Part shown: piece by piece, positions 8,952 through 17,798 of the stretch
How positions within the stretch are numbered: the first letter of the stretch is position 1
How the letters are laid out: every line of letters starts with the position of its first letter
NCBI RefSeq assembly: GCF_017813355.1
Contig: NZ_JAGIYZ010000013.1
Coordinates: 62,001 to 126,000, forward strand
Direction: 5' to 3'
Origin: Roseomonas nitratireducens
Lineage (GTDB): Bacteria; Pseudomonadota; Alphaproteobacteria; Acetobacterales; Acetobacteraceae
DNA length: 64,000 bases
Notes under the pieces: model-generated
What the model saw: the letters and a program-made list of their open reading frames with translations, nothing else
The model's database searches: none
What the model was told of the DNA's origin: nothing
Translations under genes and position numbers: made by a program

Positions 8952-11249
8952 TCAGGCCGCGGCGGCCATGGACGCCGGCTGCAGCCGGTCGAGCAGCCGG
9001 TCGATGCGGGTGAGCGACGCCGCATCCTGCCGCAGCACCACGCCCATGCGTCCGCCGGCGCAATAGACGACGCGGCCGCCGACCTCCCCCATCCCGTCGG
9101 GCAGCATGATCGTGATGTCCGTGCCGGTCGCCACGCTGTGCGCGGTGACCAGCGCCGCGCCGCCGCGCGAGACGTCGAACAGTTCGACCTGCTCGACCGT
9201 GGCGGCCACGCCGCGCAGGCCGACGCGCATCCCGCGTGCGGGGATCCGTTCGTAGCGGCGCCGGTCGCTCTCATCCGCCCGCATCGCGGCGAGGAACTGG
9301 TCCACCTCCTCGCGCAGCGTGCCGGCGATCCTGGCCAGGCCCTCGGCGGCTTCCAGCACCGTCCCGCTCGTCCCGCGCGCGGTGGCGGCGACCGAGGAGA
9401 CGTCGTGCATCGCCTGCGTCGCGTCGTTGTTCTGCCGCGCGACGGTCTGCACCGACGCCGCGATCTCCCGCGTCGCCGCGCCCTGTTCCTCGACCGCGGC
9501 GGCGATGGCGGAAGCGACCTCGTTCATGCTCCCGATCGCGGTGCCGACCTGCGCGACGGCGCCGACCGCGTCGAGCGTCGCCGCCTGGATCGCGGCGACC
9601 TGCTGGCCGATCTGCTCCGTCGCGCGCGCCGTCTCGGTGGCGAGCGTCTTCACCTCGGAGGCGACGACGGCGAAGCCCTTGCCCGCTTCGCCCGCGCGCG
9701 CCGCCTCGATCGTCGCGTTCAGCGCCAGCAGGTTGGTCTGCCCGGCGATGCCGCTGATCAGCCGCACCACGTCGCCGATCTGCCCCGCGGCCTCCGACAG
9801 GCCCTGGACGCGCGCGCCGGTCGCCTCGGCGCGGTCCACCGCCTCGCGCGCCGCGGACGCGGCGGCGGCGACCTGGCGGGAGATCTCGCTGACGCTGACC
9901 GTCAGTTCCTCCGTCGCCGCGGCGACCGAGGCGAGGTTGCGCGAGCTTTCCTCGGCGCCGGCGGCGGTGCTTTCCGCCTGCGCGCGGGTGCCTTCGCTGG
10001 CCTTCGCCATTTCCCCCGCCGAGTTGCGCATGCCCCCGGCCGCGTCGCGCAGCTGGTCCATGACGCCGGCGATGGAACGGCCGAATTCCTCGGTATGGCG
10101 CTCGATCGCCGCCTGGCGGCGGGCGCGCGCGGCCTGCTCCGCCGCGGCGGCCGCGTTCAGCCGCGCCTTCTCCTCCAGCCCCAGGCGGAAGGTCTCGAGC
10201 GCGCGGGCCATGCCGCCGATCTCGTCCTGCCGGCCGATGCCCGGCACCGCGACATCCGTCCGGCCGCCGGCGATCGTGCCCATCGTCTCGCCGAGCGCCG
10301 CGAGCGGGCCGGCGATGCGGCGCGCGGCGAAGACCGCGAGCGGCAGCGCGAGGAGGATCACCACGCCGCAGCAGGCGAGGATGATCCAGAGCACGTGGCT
10401 TTCCTGCGCGTCGTAGCGCTGGGTCGGCATGGCGATCATCACCGTGCCGACGGCCTGGCCGGCGAGGTCGCGGATCGGCCGCGCGCCGACGAGGTGGTTG
10501 CCGCGCCCGGGCAGGACGCCGGAGACGTCGTTCATCGCCGCGCCGGACCGGATCGCGGCCAGGGCGGCGGGCGGCAGCGCATCCGCGGTCAGGCCCTCGA
10601 GGCTGGCGGCGACAAGCCGGCCGGCGCCGAACAGCGCGGCGACGCCGCCGGCACCCTGGCCGATCTCGGTCGCGAGCGCCGCGTTGGGGTTGGATCCGAC
10701 GCGGATCGTGCCGACCACGCGGCCATCCGCGCCGCGCAGCGGCAGCACGGCGCCGATCGCGATCGCGCCGCTGGTGGGGGAGACCTCGTTGCCGACGGCC
10801 GGGCGGCCGGCCAGCGCGGCCGCGACATCCGGCGCGCGGGACTTGTCGTCCCCGGCGCGCCCGGGGTTGTGGCCGCGGATCAGGACGCGGCCGGCGGCGT
10901 CCGTCGCCTCGATGACGGCGACGGCAGGGTCGGCGGCGCGCAGCGCCTCGAAGGCGGCGACCAGGATGTCGCGCGCGGCGGCGGAATCCGCCGCGCCGAC
11001 GGCCCGCACAACGTCCGGCCGCGCGGCAAGGCCGGCGGCGTGGCCGCGCATGCGCAGCCCCACCGCGGCGAGTTCCGCCTCCGCGCGGTCGAGCGAACGG
11101 GTCAGCGCCTCGTCCATCATCTCCACGTTCGAGGTCCGCACCGCCCAACCGGCCCCGCCGACGGACAGCACCGCGACGAGCAGCATGGGAAGGACACCGA
11201 GGAGGATGAGTTGGGGGCGCAGGCCCCTAAGCCGTTGAAACATCGTCAT
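8952..11249 (-). CDS. Methyl-accepting chemotaxis protein with C-terminal PilZ domain
   Basis: A 765-residue transducer. Order: cytoplasmic N-terminus, transmembrane helix (about 13-32), periplasmic Cache-like sensor domain (about 33-290), second helix ([17 protein letters not shown]), HAMP linker, then the MCP signalling domain with the conserved tip [20 protein letters not shown] and EVKTLA. After the signalling domain comes a PilZ domain, from about residue 661, with both c-di-GMP binding motifs intact: RRYER (R664-R668) and DVSRGG (D692, S694, G697). The fusion suggests that c-di-GMP tunes the receptor. No che genes are nearby. The first ATG (11249) is chosen; Met3 would also serve. Confidence 0.92.
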   Translation of the reverse strand: MTMFQRLRGLRPQLILLGVLPMLLVAVLSVGGAGWAVRTSNVEMMDEALTRSLDRAEAELAAVGLRMRGHAAGLAARPDVVRAVGAADSAAARDILVAAFEALRAADPAVAVIEATDAAGRVLIRGHNPGRAGDDKSRAPDVAAALAGRPAVGNEVSPTSGAIAIGAVLPLRGADGRVVGTIRVGSNPNAALATEIGQGAGGVAALFGAGRLVAASLEGLTADALPPAALAAIRSGAAMNDVSGVLPGRGNHLVGARPIRDLAGQAVGTVMIAMPTQRYDAQESHVLWIILACCGVVILLALPLAVFAARRIAGPLAALGETMGTIAGGRTDVAVPGIGRQDEIGGMARALETFRLGLEEKARLNAAAAAEQAARARRQAAIERHTEEFGRSIAGVMDQLRDAAGGMRNSAGEMAKASEGTRAQAESTAAGAEESSRNLASVAAATEELTVSVSEISRQVAAAASAAREAVDRAEATGARVQGLSEAAGQIGDVVRLISGIAGQTNLLALNATIEAARAGEAGKGFAVVASEVKTLATETARATEQIGQQVAAIQAATLDAVGAVAQVGTAIGSMNEVASAIAAAVEEQGAATREIAASVQTVARQNNDATQAMHDVSSVAATARGTSGTVLEAAEGLARIAGTLREEVDQFLAAMRADESDRRRYERIPARGMRVGLRGVAATVEQVELFDVSRGGAALVTAHSVATGTDITIMLPDGMGEVGGRVVYCAGGRMGVVLRQDAASLTRIDRLLDRLQPASMAAAA

Positions 11250-11389
11250 GGACTGAACCCCAATTTATGTCCTGACCGTAATGTATCGGCGATGTGCTGA
11301 AGAATTCGTTCATGTGGCCGCATGAAGCGCTGCATGGCGCCATGCGCGCCGGCGATGGATCATCGGCCCCGCAAGCGCAGGAGAGGTCC

Positions 11390-11653
11390 ATGATCACGCC
11401 ACCCCCCGCCATCCCCTCCGAGGTCCTTGAGGAGCAGCAGCGCGAGGAAGCGCGCCGGCAGGCCGAGGCCCAGGCGGGCAGCGGGCTGGAGGGCGCGGCC
11501 GATGCGGCGGAGGTGGCGGTCGACCTCGCCGCCAGCGGCGTGCTCGACGTCGCCGCGCAGGTCGCGGGCGCCTGCCTCGACGGCGCAGCGACCGTCGCCC
11601 AGGCCTCGGTCGAGGTGATCGGCGGGATCCTCGGCGGCCTCGCGGACCTCTGA
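11390..11653 (+). CDS. Small hypothetical protein, Ala-rich
   Basis: An 87-residue protein of unknown function. The start at 11390 (MITPPPAIPSEVLEE) is preferred over an in-frame ATG at 11294 because AGGAGAGG lies four bases upstream of it. The N-terminal third is Glu/Arg/Gln-rich and probably helical. The rest is a run of small residues (ADAAEVAVDLAASGVLDVAAQ, then VIGGILGGLADL) that could be an amphipathic or weakly membrane-associated helix. The next gene starts directly after its stop with no spacer, which supports a two-gene unit. I do not recognise a family. Confidence 0.55.
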   Translation: MITPPPAIPSEVLEEQQREEARRQAEAQAGSGLEGAADAAEVAVDLAASGVLDVAAQVAGACLDGAATVAQASVEVIGGILGGLADL

Positions 11654-12031
11654 ATGCGGGCCGGCCTCGTCGCGCTGTGCCTGGCGGCGTCGGTCGCCGC
11701 CGCGGGGGAGGGGCCGGTGCCGCCGGCCTATCACGGCCTATGGGCCCGTGACCCGGCCGATTGCCAGCGGGGCGAGGATCTCCTCACCCTGGTCTCGGCG
11801 CAGGGGCTGGGCGAGGCGGGGAATGGCGAGGTCGCGATCGCGGCGAGCGGCCCGGATGCGCGGGACGGCACGCTGCACCTGACGATGCGGACCCGCGACG
11901 GCGCGGCGACCGTCACCTATCCGCTGCGCCTGCGGCTTTCGGCCAATGGCGCGGTACTGGTCTTCGGGATGCCCCCGCCGGCGGCGCCGCTGACCCTGCA
12001 TCGCTGCGCGAAGCGGACCGAGGCGGGGTAG
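11654..12031 (+). CDS. Hypothetical exported protein
   Basis: A 125-residue protein whose first 17 residues (MRAGLVALCLAASVAAA) form a probable signal peptide with an AxA-like cleavage site, so a periplasmic location is expected. The mature part contains YHGLWARDPADC near its start and a terminal TLHRCAK, giving two cysteines that could form a disulfide. The pattern of a short strand-rich domain beginning GLWA.DPADC is common in small alphaproteobacterial exported proteins, but I cannot assign a function. The ATG immediately follows the stop of the upstream small gene. Confidence 0.6.
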   Translation: MRAGLVALCLAASVAAAGEGPVPPAYHGLWARDPADCQRGEDLLTLVSAQGLGEAGNGEVAIAASGPDARDGTLHLTMRTRDGAATVTYPLRLRLSANGAVLVFGMPPPAAPLTLHRCAKRTEAG

Positions 12032-12040
12032 CGCGGCGCG

Positions 12041-13384
12041 TCAGACCGCCGCTTCGGCGAAGACCTTCGAGACATCCCCGCCCCAGGCGCCGGCGCAGCG
12101 TTCCAGCCAGCGGTCGGCCTGGGTCTGGCCGGTGGCGACGATGGCGTCGAGCGGGTCGAGGTGCATCTCCTCCCCCAGGCCCCGCGCCTTGAGGCCATCG
12201 CGGGCGATCGCCATCACGTCCCGCGCCACGTCGCGCAGCGAGCGGCCGCCGATGGTCGCCTCCAGCGCCTGGCCCGGCACCGCGTTGCGCAGCGCGACGA
12301 TGTCGGCGACCGACCAGCCCTTGGTCAGCGCGCGGGCGGCCTTCTGCGCCGCGTCGTCATAGATCAGCCCGACCCAGAAGGCAGGCAGCGCGGTCAGGTA
12401 GGCCGGCGCGCCGGCGTCCGCGCCACGCATTTCGAGGAAGCGCTTCAGCCGGACGTCGGTGAAGACCGTCGTCACATGGTCCGCCCAGTCGCCCATGGTC
12501 GCGCCGTGGCCCTTGAGCTTGTCGGCCCGGCCTTCGAGGAAGGCGCGGAAGGACATCCCCGCCGCGTCGATCCAGCGGCCTTCGCGCATGATGAAGTACA
12601 TCGGCACGTCGAGCACGAATTCGGCGAAGCGCTCGAAGCCGAAGCCGTCCTCGAAGGCCACGGCCGGGATGCCGGTGCGGTCCGGGTCGGTGTCCGTCCA
12701 GACCTTGGCGCGCAGGCTGCGCAGCCCGTTCGGCTTGCCTTCCGCGAAGGGCGCATTGGCGAACAGCGCGGTGGCGAGCGGCTGGAGTGCGAGGGAGACG
12801 CGCAGCTTCTCGACCATGTCGGCCTCGTCGCCGAAGTCGAGGTTCACCTGCACCGTGCAGGTGCGCAGCATCATATCGAGGCCCATCGCGCCGACCTGCG
12901 GCATGTACTGCCGCATGATCGCGTAGCGGCCCTTGGGCATCCAGGGCATCTGCTCCCGCGTCGCGAGCGGGTGGAAGCCGAGCGGCGCGAAGCCGAGGCC
13001 GAGTGGCTCGGCCACCGCGCGCACTTCCTCGAGGTGGTTCGCGAGCTCGTCCCGCGTCTCGTGCAGCGTGGCGACCGGCGCGCCGGAGAGCTCGAACTGC
13101 CCGCCGGGCTCGAGCGAGACGGAGGCGTCCCCGCGCTTGAGCCCGATCGGCTTGCCGTTGTCGAGGATGGGCTGCCAGCCGAAGCGCATCAGCCCTTCGA
13201 GCATGGCGCGGATGCCGCCGGGCTCGTAGGGCGGGGGCGCGAGGTCGGCGCGCCGGAAGCCGAACTTCTCGTGCTCGGTCCCGATCCGCCAATCCGCGCG
13301 CGGCTTCGAGCCAGCCGCGAACCAGTCGGCAAGCTGACGCGCCGAGGTGATCGGCGTGGGATCCGACTCGCCGGGGTTCGACAT
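12041..13384 (-). CDS. gshA: Glutamate-cysteine ligase, plant/alphaproteobacterial type
   Basis: A 447-residue ATP-dependent ligase that makes gamma-glutamylcysteine, the first and rate-limiting step of glutathione synthesis, in the cytoplasm. Family signatures are RIGTEHEKFGF, ASVSLEPGGQFELSGAP, WMPKGRYAIMRQYMPQVG, CTVQVNLDF and the C-terminal GQTQADRWLERCAG. Both redox-active cysteine regions of plant-type enzymes cannot be checked without a structural alignment. The ATG at 13384 (MSNPGESDPTP) fits the usual length; open frame upstream is antisense noise. The rsmE stop lies only 37 bases upstream on the same strand, so rsmE-gshA is probably one transcript. Confidence 0.93.
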   Translation of the reverse strand: MSNPGESDPTPITSARQLADWFAAGSKPRADWRIGTEHEKFGFRRADLAPPPYEPGGIRAMLEGLMRFGWQPILDNGKPIGLKRGDASVSLEPGGQFELSGAPVATLHETRDELANHLEEVRAVAEPLGLGFAPLGFHPLATREQMPWMPKGRYAIMRQYMPQVGAMGLDMMLRTCTVQVNLDFGDEADMVEKLRVSLALQPLATALFANAPFAEGKPNGLRSLRAKVWTDTDPDRTGIPAVAFEDGFGFERFAEFVLDVPMYFIMREGRWIDAAGMSFRAFLEGRADKLKGHGATMGDWADHVTTVFTDVRLKRFLEMRGADAGAPAYLTALPAFWVGLIYDDAAQKAARALTKGWSVADIVALRNAVPGQALEATIGGRSLRDVARDVMAIARDGLKARGLGEEMHLDPLDAIVATGQTQADRWLERCAGAWGGDVSKVFAEAAV

Positions 13385-13421
13385 GCAGTCCTTTCCGGTC
13401 ACGCCGCAGGACGCGGCGCGT

Positions 13422-14147
13422 TCAGGTGGCGGTCCAATCCCCCGCGAGTGCCTGCAGCACCGCGAGGCCCGCCACGGCCGCCGTCTCCGCCCGCAGGATG
13501 CGGGGGCCGAGGGCGACCGCGGTAACAAAGGCACGACGGGTCGCGTCGTCAAGTTCAGCGGATTCGAAACCACCTTCCGGGCCGACCAGCCAGCCGCAGG
13601 GCAGGCGCAGCGCGGCGGCCGCGTGGCGGATCGGCGCCGCGCCGCGCCGTTCGGCCGCGACCAGCAGCGGCGCGCCGTCCCAGGCATCCAGCGCCGCGTG
13701 CAGCGGCAGCGGCGCGGCGATGGCCGGGACCGACAGCCGCTCGCATTGTTCCGCCGCGCCGCGCGCGATGGCGGCCAGGCGCTCGACATTCACGCGGTCG
13801 ACCACCGTGCGCCGGGTGACGACGGGCTGGATGGTCGAGACGCCGAGTTCCGTCGCCTTTTCCACCACCCAGTCGAGCGCGTCCCGCTTCAGCGCGGCGA
13901 CCACCAGGCGCAGGTCGGGCTCGGCCGCGGGCGGGCGCAGCCGGGCGTCCAGCGCGAAGGCGCAGCGGTCCTTGCGCAGATGCGCGATGCGCGCGGCGTA
14001 TTCGCCATCCCGCGCGTTGAACACTGCGACCGCGTCGCCCGCCGCGCGGCGCAGCACGGTGCCGAGGTGATGCGCCTGGGCCGGCGTGCCGGCCACCTCC
14101 GCGCCTTCGGCCAGCGGATCGTCGAGGAAGAGTCGCGGGGTGGACAT
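13422..14147 (-). CDS. rsmE: 16S rRNA m3U1498 methyltransferase RsmE
   Basis: A 241-residue SPOUT-family enzyme that methylates N3 of U1498 in 16S rRNA after 30S assembly. Seen: the N-terminal PUA-like part (HHLGTVLRRAAGDAV), KRDALDWVVEKATELGV, EQCERL, then the trefoil-knot SAM-binding motifs LVGPEGGF, ALGPRILRAETA and AVAGLAVLQ. The start is ATG at 14147; a GTG one codon earlier is also possible. It is divergent from ubiA, with only 28 bases between the starts, so the two promoters must overlap the opposite genes or lie within this gap. Confidence 0.93.
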   Translation of the reverse strand: MSTPRLFLDDPLAEGAEVAGTPAQAHHLGTVLRRAAGDAVAVFNARDGEYAARIAHLRKDRCAFALDARLRPPAAEPDLRLVVAALKRDALDWVVEKATELGVSTIQPVVTRRTVVDRVNVERLAAIARGAAEQCERLSVPAIAAPLPLHAALDAWDGAPLLVAAERRGAAPIRHAAAALRLPCGWLVGPEGGFESAELDDATRRAFVTAVALGPRILRAETAAVAGLAVLQALAGDWTAT

Positions 14148-14175
14148 CACGGGGCTCCCTCCCCCTTATAGCCGC

Positions 14176-15075
14176 ATGAGCGGCTACACCGACATCCGGG
14201 CTGGGGGATGGGTGGCGCGCCTGCCGGAAGGCTGGCGCCCCTATGCCCTGCTCATGCGCCTCGACCGCCCAATCGGCTCCTGGCTGCTGGTGCTGCCGGG
14301 CTTCTGGGCCTTCGCCATGGCCGCACCTTCCTGGGGGCGCGGGCTGTGGCTGACCTTCCTGTTCGGCCTGGGGGCGGTGCTGATGCGCGGCGCGGGCTGC
14401 GTGGTGAACGACCTGTGGGACCGCGACCTCGACCGGCAGGTGGAACGCACGGCGGGGCGGCCGCTCGCGGCGGGGACCGTCCGGCCGAAGCAGGCGCTGG
14501 CCTTCCTGCTCGGGCTGCTGGTCGTCTCCTTCCTCATCCTGGTGCAGTTGCCCTGGACGGCGATCCTGCTCGGCGTGCTCTCGCTGGTGCCCATCGCGCT
14601 CTATCCGCTGGCCAAGCGCGTGACGGACTATCCGCAGGCGATGCTGGGGCTGGTCTTCTCCTGGGCGGCGCCGACGGGCTACGCGGCGGCGACCGGCGGG
14701 CTGGACGCGGCGGCCTTCCTGCTGTGGGCGGCGGGGTTCTTCTGGATCCTCGGCTACGACACGATATACGCGCACCAGGACCGGGAGGATGACGCGCTGG
14801 TCGGCATCCGGTCCACCGCGCTGCGCTTCGGGGAGAAGACGCGGCCCTTCCTTGCCGCCTGCTACGGCGTGACGCTGGCGCTGCTGGCAGCGGCGGGCAT
14901 CGCGGCGGGACTGTCATGGTGGTTCGCGCCCGCGCTGCTGCTGCCGGCGGCGCTGCTCGCGCGGCAGGTGGTGGCACTCGACATCCACGACCCCGCGCTC
15001 TGCCTGCGCCTGTTCAAGGCGAACCGCGACGTGGGCCTCGCCATCGCGGCGGCCTTCCTGATCGGCCGGCTGTGA
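14176..15075 (+). CDS. ubiA: 4-hydroxybenzoate polyprenyltransferase
   Basis: A 299-residue membrane prenyltransferase that attaches the isoprenoid chain to 4-hydroxybenzoate in ubiquinone synthesis. The two Mg-diphosphate motifs are present: NDLWDRDLD (N78 to D86) and DTIYAHQDREDD (from D195). Seven to nine hydrophobic helices cover the rest. RPLAAGTV after the first motif and GIRSTALRFG after the second are UbiA features. The ATG at 14176 follows a very short leader. The next gene starts with GTG inside the ubiA stop (GTGA). Confidence 0.95.
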   Translation: MSGYTDIRAGGWVARLPEGWRPYALLMRLDRPIGSWLLVLPGFWAFAMAAPSWGRGLWLTFLFGLGAVLMRGAGCVVNDLWDRDLDRQVERTAGRPLAAGTVRPKQALAFLLGLLVVSFLILVQLPWTAILLGVLSLVPIALYPLAKRVTDYPQAMLGLVFSWAAPTGYAAATGGLDAAAFLLWAAGFFWILGYDTIYAHQDREDDALVGIRSTALRFGEKTRPFLAACYGVTLALLAAAGIAAGLSWWFAPALLLPAALLARQVVALDIHDPALCLRLFKANRDVGLAIAAAFLIGRL

Positions 15076-15713
15076 CGGCGGAGGATTTCGTCCGCGCGCA
15101 CACCATCGTCGCGACCGCGCCGCTGGTGCCGGAGATCCGGCTGCACCTGGCCAGCGAGATCACGCCGATCTGGCAGGCGAGCGAGGAATGGCTGAAGGCG
15201 CGCAACATCGAACCACCCTTCTGGGCCTTCGCCTGGCCCGGCGGGCAGGCAACGGCGCGGCTGCTGCTCGATGAACCCGCGCGCGTGGCGGGGAAGCGCG
15301 TGCTGGATTTCGCCGCCGGCTGCGGCATCGCCGCCATCGCCGCGGCGCGATCCGGCGCGGCGATGGTGGAAGCGGCGGAGATCGACCCGCTCGCACTCGC
15401 CGCCGTGCGGCTGAACGCCGCGCTGGCCGGCGTGACGGTCGCGACGCCGGAGGGCGACGTCGTCGGCAGCCCCTGCCGCTGGGACGTCATCCTCGCCGGC
15501 GATGTCTGCTACGAGGCGCCGATGACCGCGCACATCCTGCCCTGGCTGCGCGCCATGGCGGCTTCGGGGGCGGAGGTGCTGCTGGCCGATCCGGGCCGCG
15601 CCTACCTCCCGCGCGAGGGCCTCGCGCCGATCTCTCGCCACGCGGTGCCGACGACGCTGGAACTGGAGGACCGCACGCTGCGGGAGGTGACGCTGTTCAG
15701 GTTGCTCCCCTAG
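15072..15713 (+). CDS. Class I SAM methyltransferase, METTL20 (ETF-beta lysine methyltransferase)-like
   Basis: A 213-residue seven-beta-strand methyltransferase with GTG start inside the ubiA stop. The order PPFWAFAWPGGQATARLLLD, VLDFAAGCGIAAIAAA (SAM motif I), AAEIDPLALAAVRLNA, VILAGDVCYE (post-I/motif II) and LADPGRAYLPREGL resembles bacterial METTL20 homologues, which modify lysines of the electron-transfer flavoprotein beta subunit. That substrate is known only for characterised relatives; many databases would call this L11-methyltransferase-like. Cytoplasmic, no signal peptide. The stop overlaps the stop of the convergent WD40-cytochrome gene. Confidence 0.7.
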   Translation: MTAEDFVRAHTIVATAPLVPEIRLHLASEITPIWQASEEWLKARNIEPPFWAFAWPGGQATARLLLDEPARVAGKRVLDFAAGCGIAAIAAARSGAAMVEAAEIDPLALAAVRLNAALAGVTVATPEGDVVGSPCRWDVILAGDVCYEAPMTAHILPWLRAMAASGAEVLLADPGRAYLPREGLAPISRHAVPTTLELEDRTLREVTLFRLLP

Positions 15714-16972
15714 CGCGTCGCCTGCTCCAGGAACCGCAGCAGCGCCGCCATGTCGTCGGCATTCTCCACCCGCTGCACCGGCATCTTCGTCCCCGGCGTC
15801 ACCACATCCGGCCCGCGCGTGAACAGGTCCGCCACACTTTCCCGCGTCCAGGTGATGTCCCCGCGCGCGAGGCGTTCCGAATAGGCATAGCCCGCGACGC
15901 TGCCCATGCGCCGCCCGAACAGCCCGTGCAGATGCGGCCCGGCCATGTTGCCGCCCTCGGCGGTCAGCGAATGGCAGGCGGCGCAGGCGCGGAACACCCG
16001 CGCGCCATGCGGGTCGAGCCCCGCGCGCGGCGCGTCCTCCGCCGCCTCCCCCACCGGGCCGATGGCGCGGCCGGCCAGCGCATCCCAGCGGCGGACGCGC
16101 CGGTCCGCCCCGCCGGTCCAGAGCGTGCGCCCATCCGTGTCGAAGGCCGCCGACCAGACCGGCGTGCCCGGCCCTTCCAGCGTGTGCAGCAGCCGCCCGT
16201 CCGGCAGGCCGATCACGGCCACGCTGCCGCCGAGCGAAGCGGCGGCGAGCAGCGTGCCGCGCGCATTGGCGGCCAGCGCGACGATCGGTCGCGCGCCGGC
16301 ATGTACCTCCCGCACCTCGCCATTCGCGGCGATCAGGCGCACCTGCCCGTCCACGCCGCCGACCGCGAGCGCGTTGTCCGGCAGCGCCACCAGCGTGTTC
16401 TGCGGCAGGCCGAATTCCGCCAGCACATCCGCCGTGCCATCGGCGTGCCAGCCGCGCAGCGTGCCGTCGAAGCCGGCGCTGACCACGACGCCATCGCTGC
16501 GGAACACCACCGCGTTGACGTTGCCGCGATGGCCTTCGAGCACCACCGGCGCGGCACCATCGCGCCACAGCCGCACCGTGCCGTCCCAGGCGACGGAGGC
16601 GATGGCGCCATCCCGCGCCGCCAGCCCCGCCACCTGCGCCTGGTGCCCTTCCAGCACGCGCAGCGGCTGCCCGTCGCGCGGGTCAGGGCCCCAGACGGCG
16701 ATGCGCCCATCCTCCCCGCCCGAGGCGACCTGCCCGCCCGGAAGTGCCGCCAGCGCGTTCACCGCCCCCGCATGCCAGCGCACCACGGCGCGCGCGCGGC
16801 CCGCGGCGAGGTCCCAGAAGATGACCGACTGGTCGAAGCCGGCCGAGGCCAGCGCGCCGCCTTCCGGCGCCACGGCGAGCGCGCGCACCGGCCCGCCATG
16901 CACCGCCGCCTGGTCCTGCGCCGCCGCCGGCAGCGCGAGCATCGCCAGCAGGGCAACAGCCGCGCGAATCAC
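15710..16972 (-). CDS. Exported WD40-repeat protein with C-terminal cytochrome c domain
   Basis: A 420-residue protein. The GTG at 16972 is chosen because it gives a clear signal peptide (VIRAAVALLAMLALPAAAQ) and overlaps the stop of the upstream gene as GTGA; further upstream codons are antisense-like. Residues about 20-310 form seven or so WD40 blades (for example GGPVRALAVAPEGGALASAG, then SVIFWDLAAG; ending RVRRWDA). A class I cytochrome c domain follows, with CAACH (C330, C333, His334) and TPGTKMP (Met397) as the likely sixth ligand. It should be a periplasmic heme protein that uses the propeller to bind a partner. The partner is unknown; no oxidoreductase with an export signal is adjacent. 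Confidence 0.85.
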   Translation of the reverse strand: MIRAAVALLAMLALPAAAQDQAAVHGGPVRALAVAPEGGALASAGFDQSVIFWDLAAGRARAVVRWHAGAVNALAALPGGQVASGGEDGRIAVWGPDPRDGQPLRVLEGHQAQVAGLAARDGAIASVAWDGTVRLWRDGAAPVVLEGHRGNVNAVVFRSDGVVVSAGFDGTLRGWHADGTADVLAEFGLPQNTLVALPDNALAVGGVDGQVRLIAANGEVREVHAGARPIVALAANARGTLLAAASLGGSVAVIGLPDGRLLHTLEGPGTPVWSAAFDTDGRTLWTGGADRRVRRWDALAGRAIGPVGEAAEDAPRAGLDPHGARVFRACAACHSLTAEGGNMAGPHLHGLFGRRMGSVAGYAYSERLARGDITWTRESVADLFTRGPDVVTPGTKMPVQRVENADDMAALLRFLEQATR

Positions 16973-17718
16973 GTCACCACGCCGCCGCTGACATGGATCA
17001 CCTGGGCGGTCACGTAGCCCGCGCCGGGGGAGGCGAGGAAGGCCACCGCCGCCGCCACGTCGTCCGGCAGGCCGAGCCGGCGCATCGGGATGCGCGCCGC
17101 GATCGCCTCCCACTGCGCGGCATCGAGCGCGGCATGCGCGCCAGGGTCCTTCTGCGTGTAGCCGGGGGCGACGGCGTTCACGGTCACGGCCGGCGCCCAT
17201 TCCAGCGCGATCGCCTTGACCAGCGCCTCCACCCCCGCCTTCGCGGCAGCGGACGCCGGGAAGATCGTCACGTCGTTGCGGAACAGGTGCGCGACGAAGG
17301 AGGAGATGGCGATCAGCCGCGGATGCTCCCCTTCCCGCAGCAGCGGCCCCGCGGCGCGCGCGAGGCGCAGGAAGCCAAGGGCAATGGCGTCGTGGCTCTT
17401 CTGGAAGCCGTCATCGGTCAGCGTCGCGACCGGCGTGCGGTCGGCGAAGCCGGCGTTGGAGACGACCACGTCGAGCCCGCCCAGCGCGCCGGCGGCCTCC
17501 GCCACCACGCGCTCCGGCACGCCGGCCTCGGCGAGGTCGCCCAGGATCTCGACCGCGTCCCCGCCACGCTCCCGCACCGCGGCGAGGGTGCGCGCGAGCC
17601 CTTCGCGATTCTTGCGCGTGTGCACGGCGATCGCCACGCCGGGGGCCGCGAGCGCCCGGCAGCAGGCGGCTCCTATGCCGCTTGCCGCACCGGTCACCAG
17701 CACGCGTCGTTTTGTCAT
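16969..17718 (-). CDS. Short-chain dehydrogenase/reductase homologue lacking the catalytic Tyr
   Basis: A 249-residue SDR-fold protein. It has the cofactor motif TGAASGIG (residues 9-16), an NAG motif (VVSNAGF) and APGYTQKDP after the active site. The usual YxxxK reads SAAAK here (Ser156 to Lys160, aligned on KAGVEAL), so the proton-donating tyrosine is replaced by serine and the nearest aromatic is Phe153. The Lys and the active-site Ser region (AISSF) remain. It may be inactive, regulatory or use another residue. The downstream WD40-cytochrome gene begins inside its stop. It is divergent from the cyclase gene at 17799, with an inverted repeat between. Confidence 0.85.
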   Translation of the reverse strand: MTKRRVLVTGAASGIGAACCRALAAPGVAIAVHTRKNREGLARTLAAVRERGGDAVEILGDLAEAGVPERVVAEAAGALGGLDVVVSNAGFADRTPVATLTDDGFQKSHDAIALGFLRLARAAGPLLREGEHPRLIAISSFVAHLFRNDVTIFPASAAAKAGVEALVKAIALEWAPAVTVNAVAPGYTQKDPGAHAALDAAQWEAIAARIPMRRLGLPDDVAAAVAFLASPGAGYVTAQVIHVSGGVVT

Positions 17719-17752
17719 CGTATCCCGCCCTCGGCCCATGCCATCCTGTTGC

Positions 17753-17768
17753 GGCGACGAGCGTCGCC
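17753..17768. promoter_or_regulatory. Inverted repeat between divergent genes
   Basis: GGCGAC, four bases, GTCGCC: a perfect six-bp dyad in the 80-base gap between the SDR and cyclase starts. TATAAC (17778-17783), followed closely by GAGGGAAACGCC before the cyclase ATG, could be a -10 element, though no good -35 accompanies it. The dyad could be an operator or a hairpin. Confidence 0.3.
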
Positions 17769-17798
17769 ACGAAACAATATAACGATGAGGGAAACGCC

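Noticed and set aside
11283..11309. GCCGATAC on the minus strand 34 bases before the MCP start, like a flagellar sigma-28 -10 box
   Set aside because: The -35 position reads ACGAATTC, a poor match to TAAAGTTT. Suggestive for a chemoreceptor but not supported.
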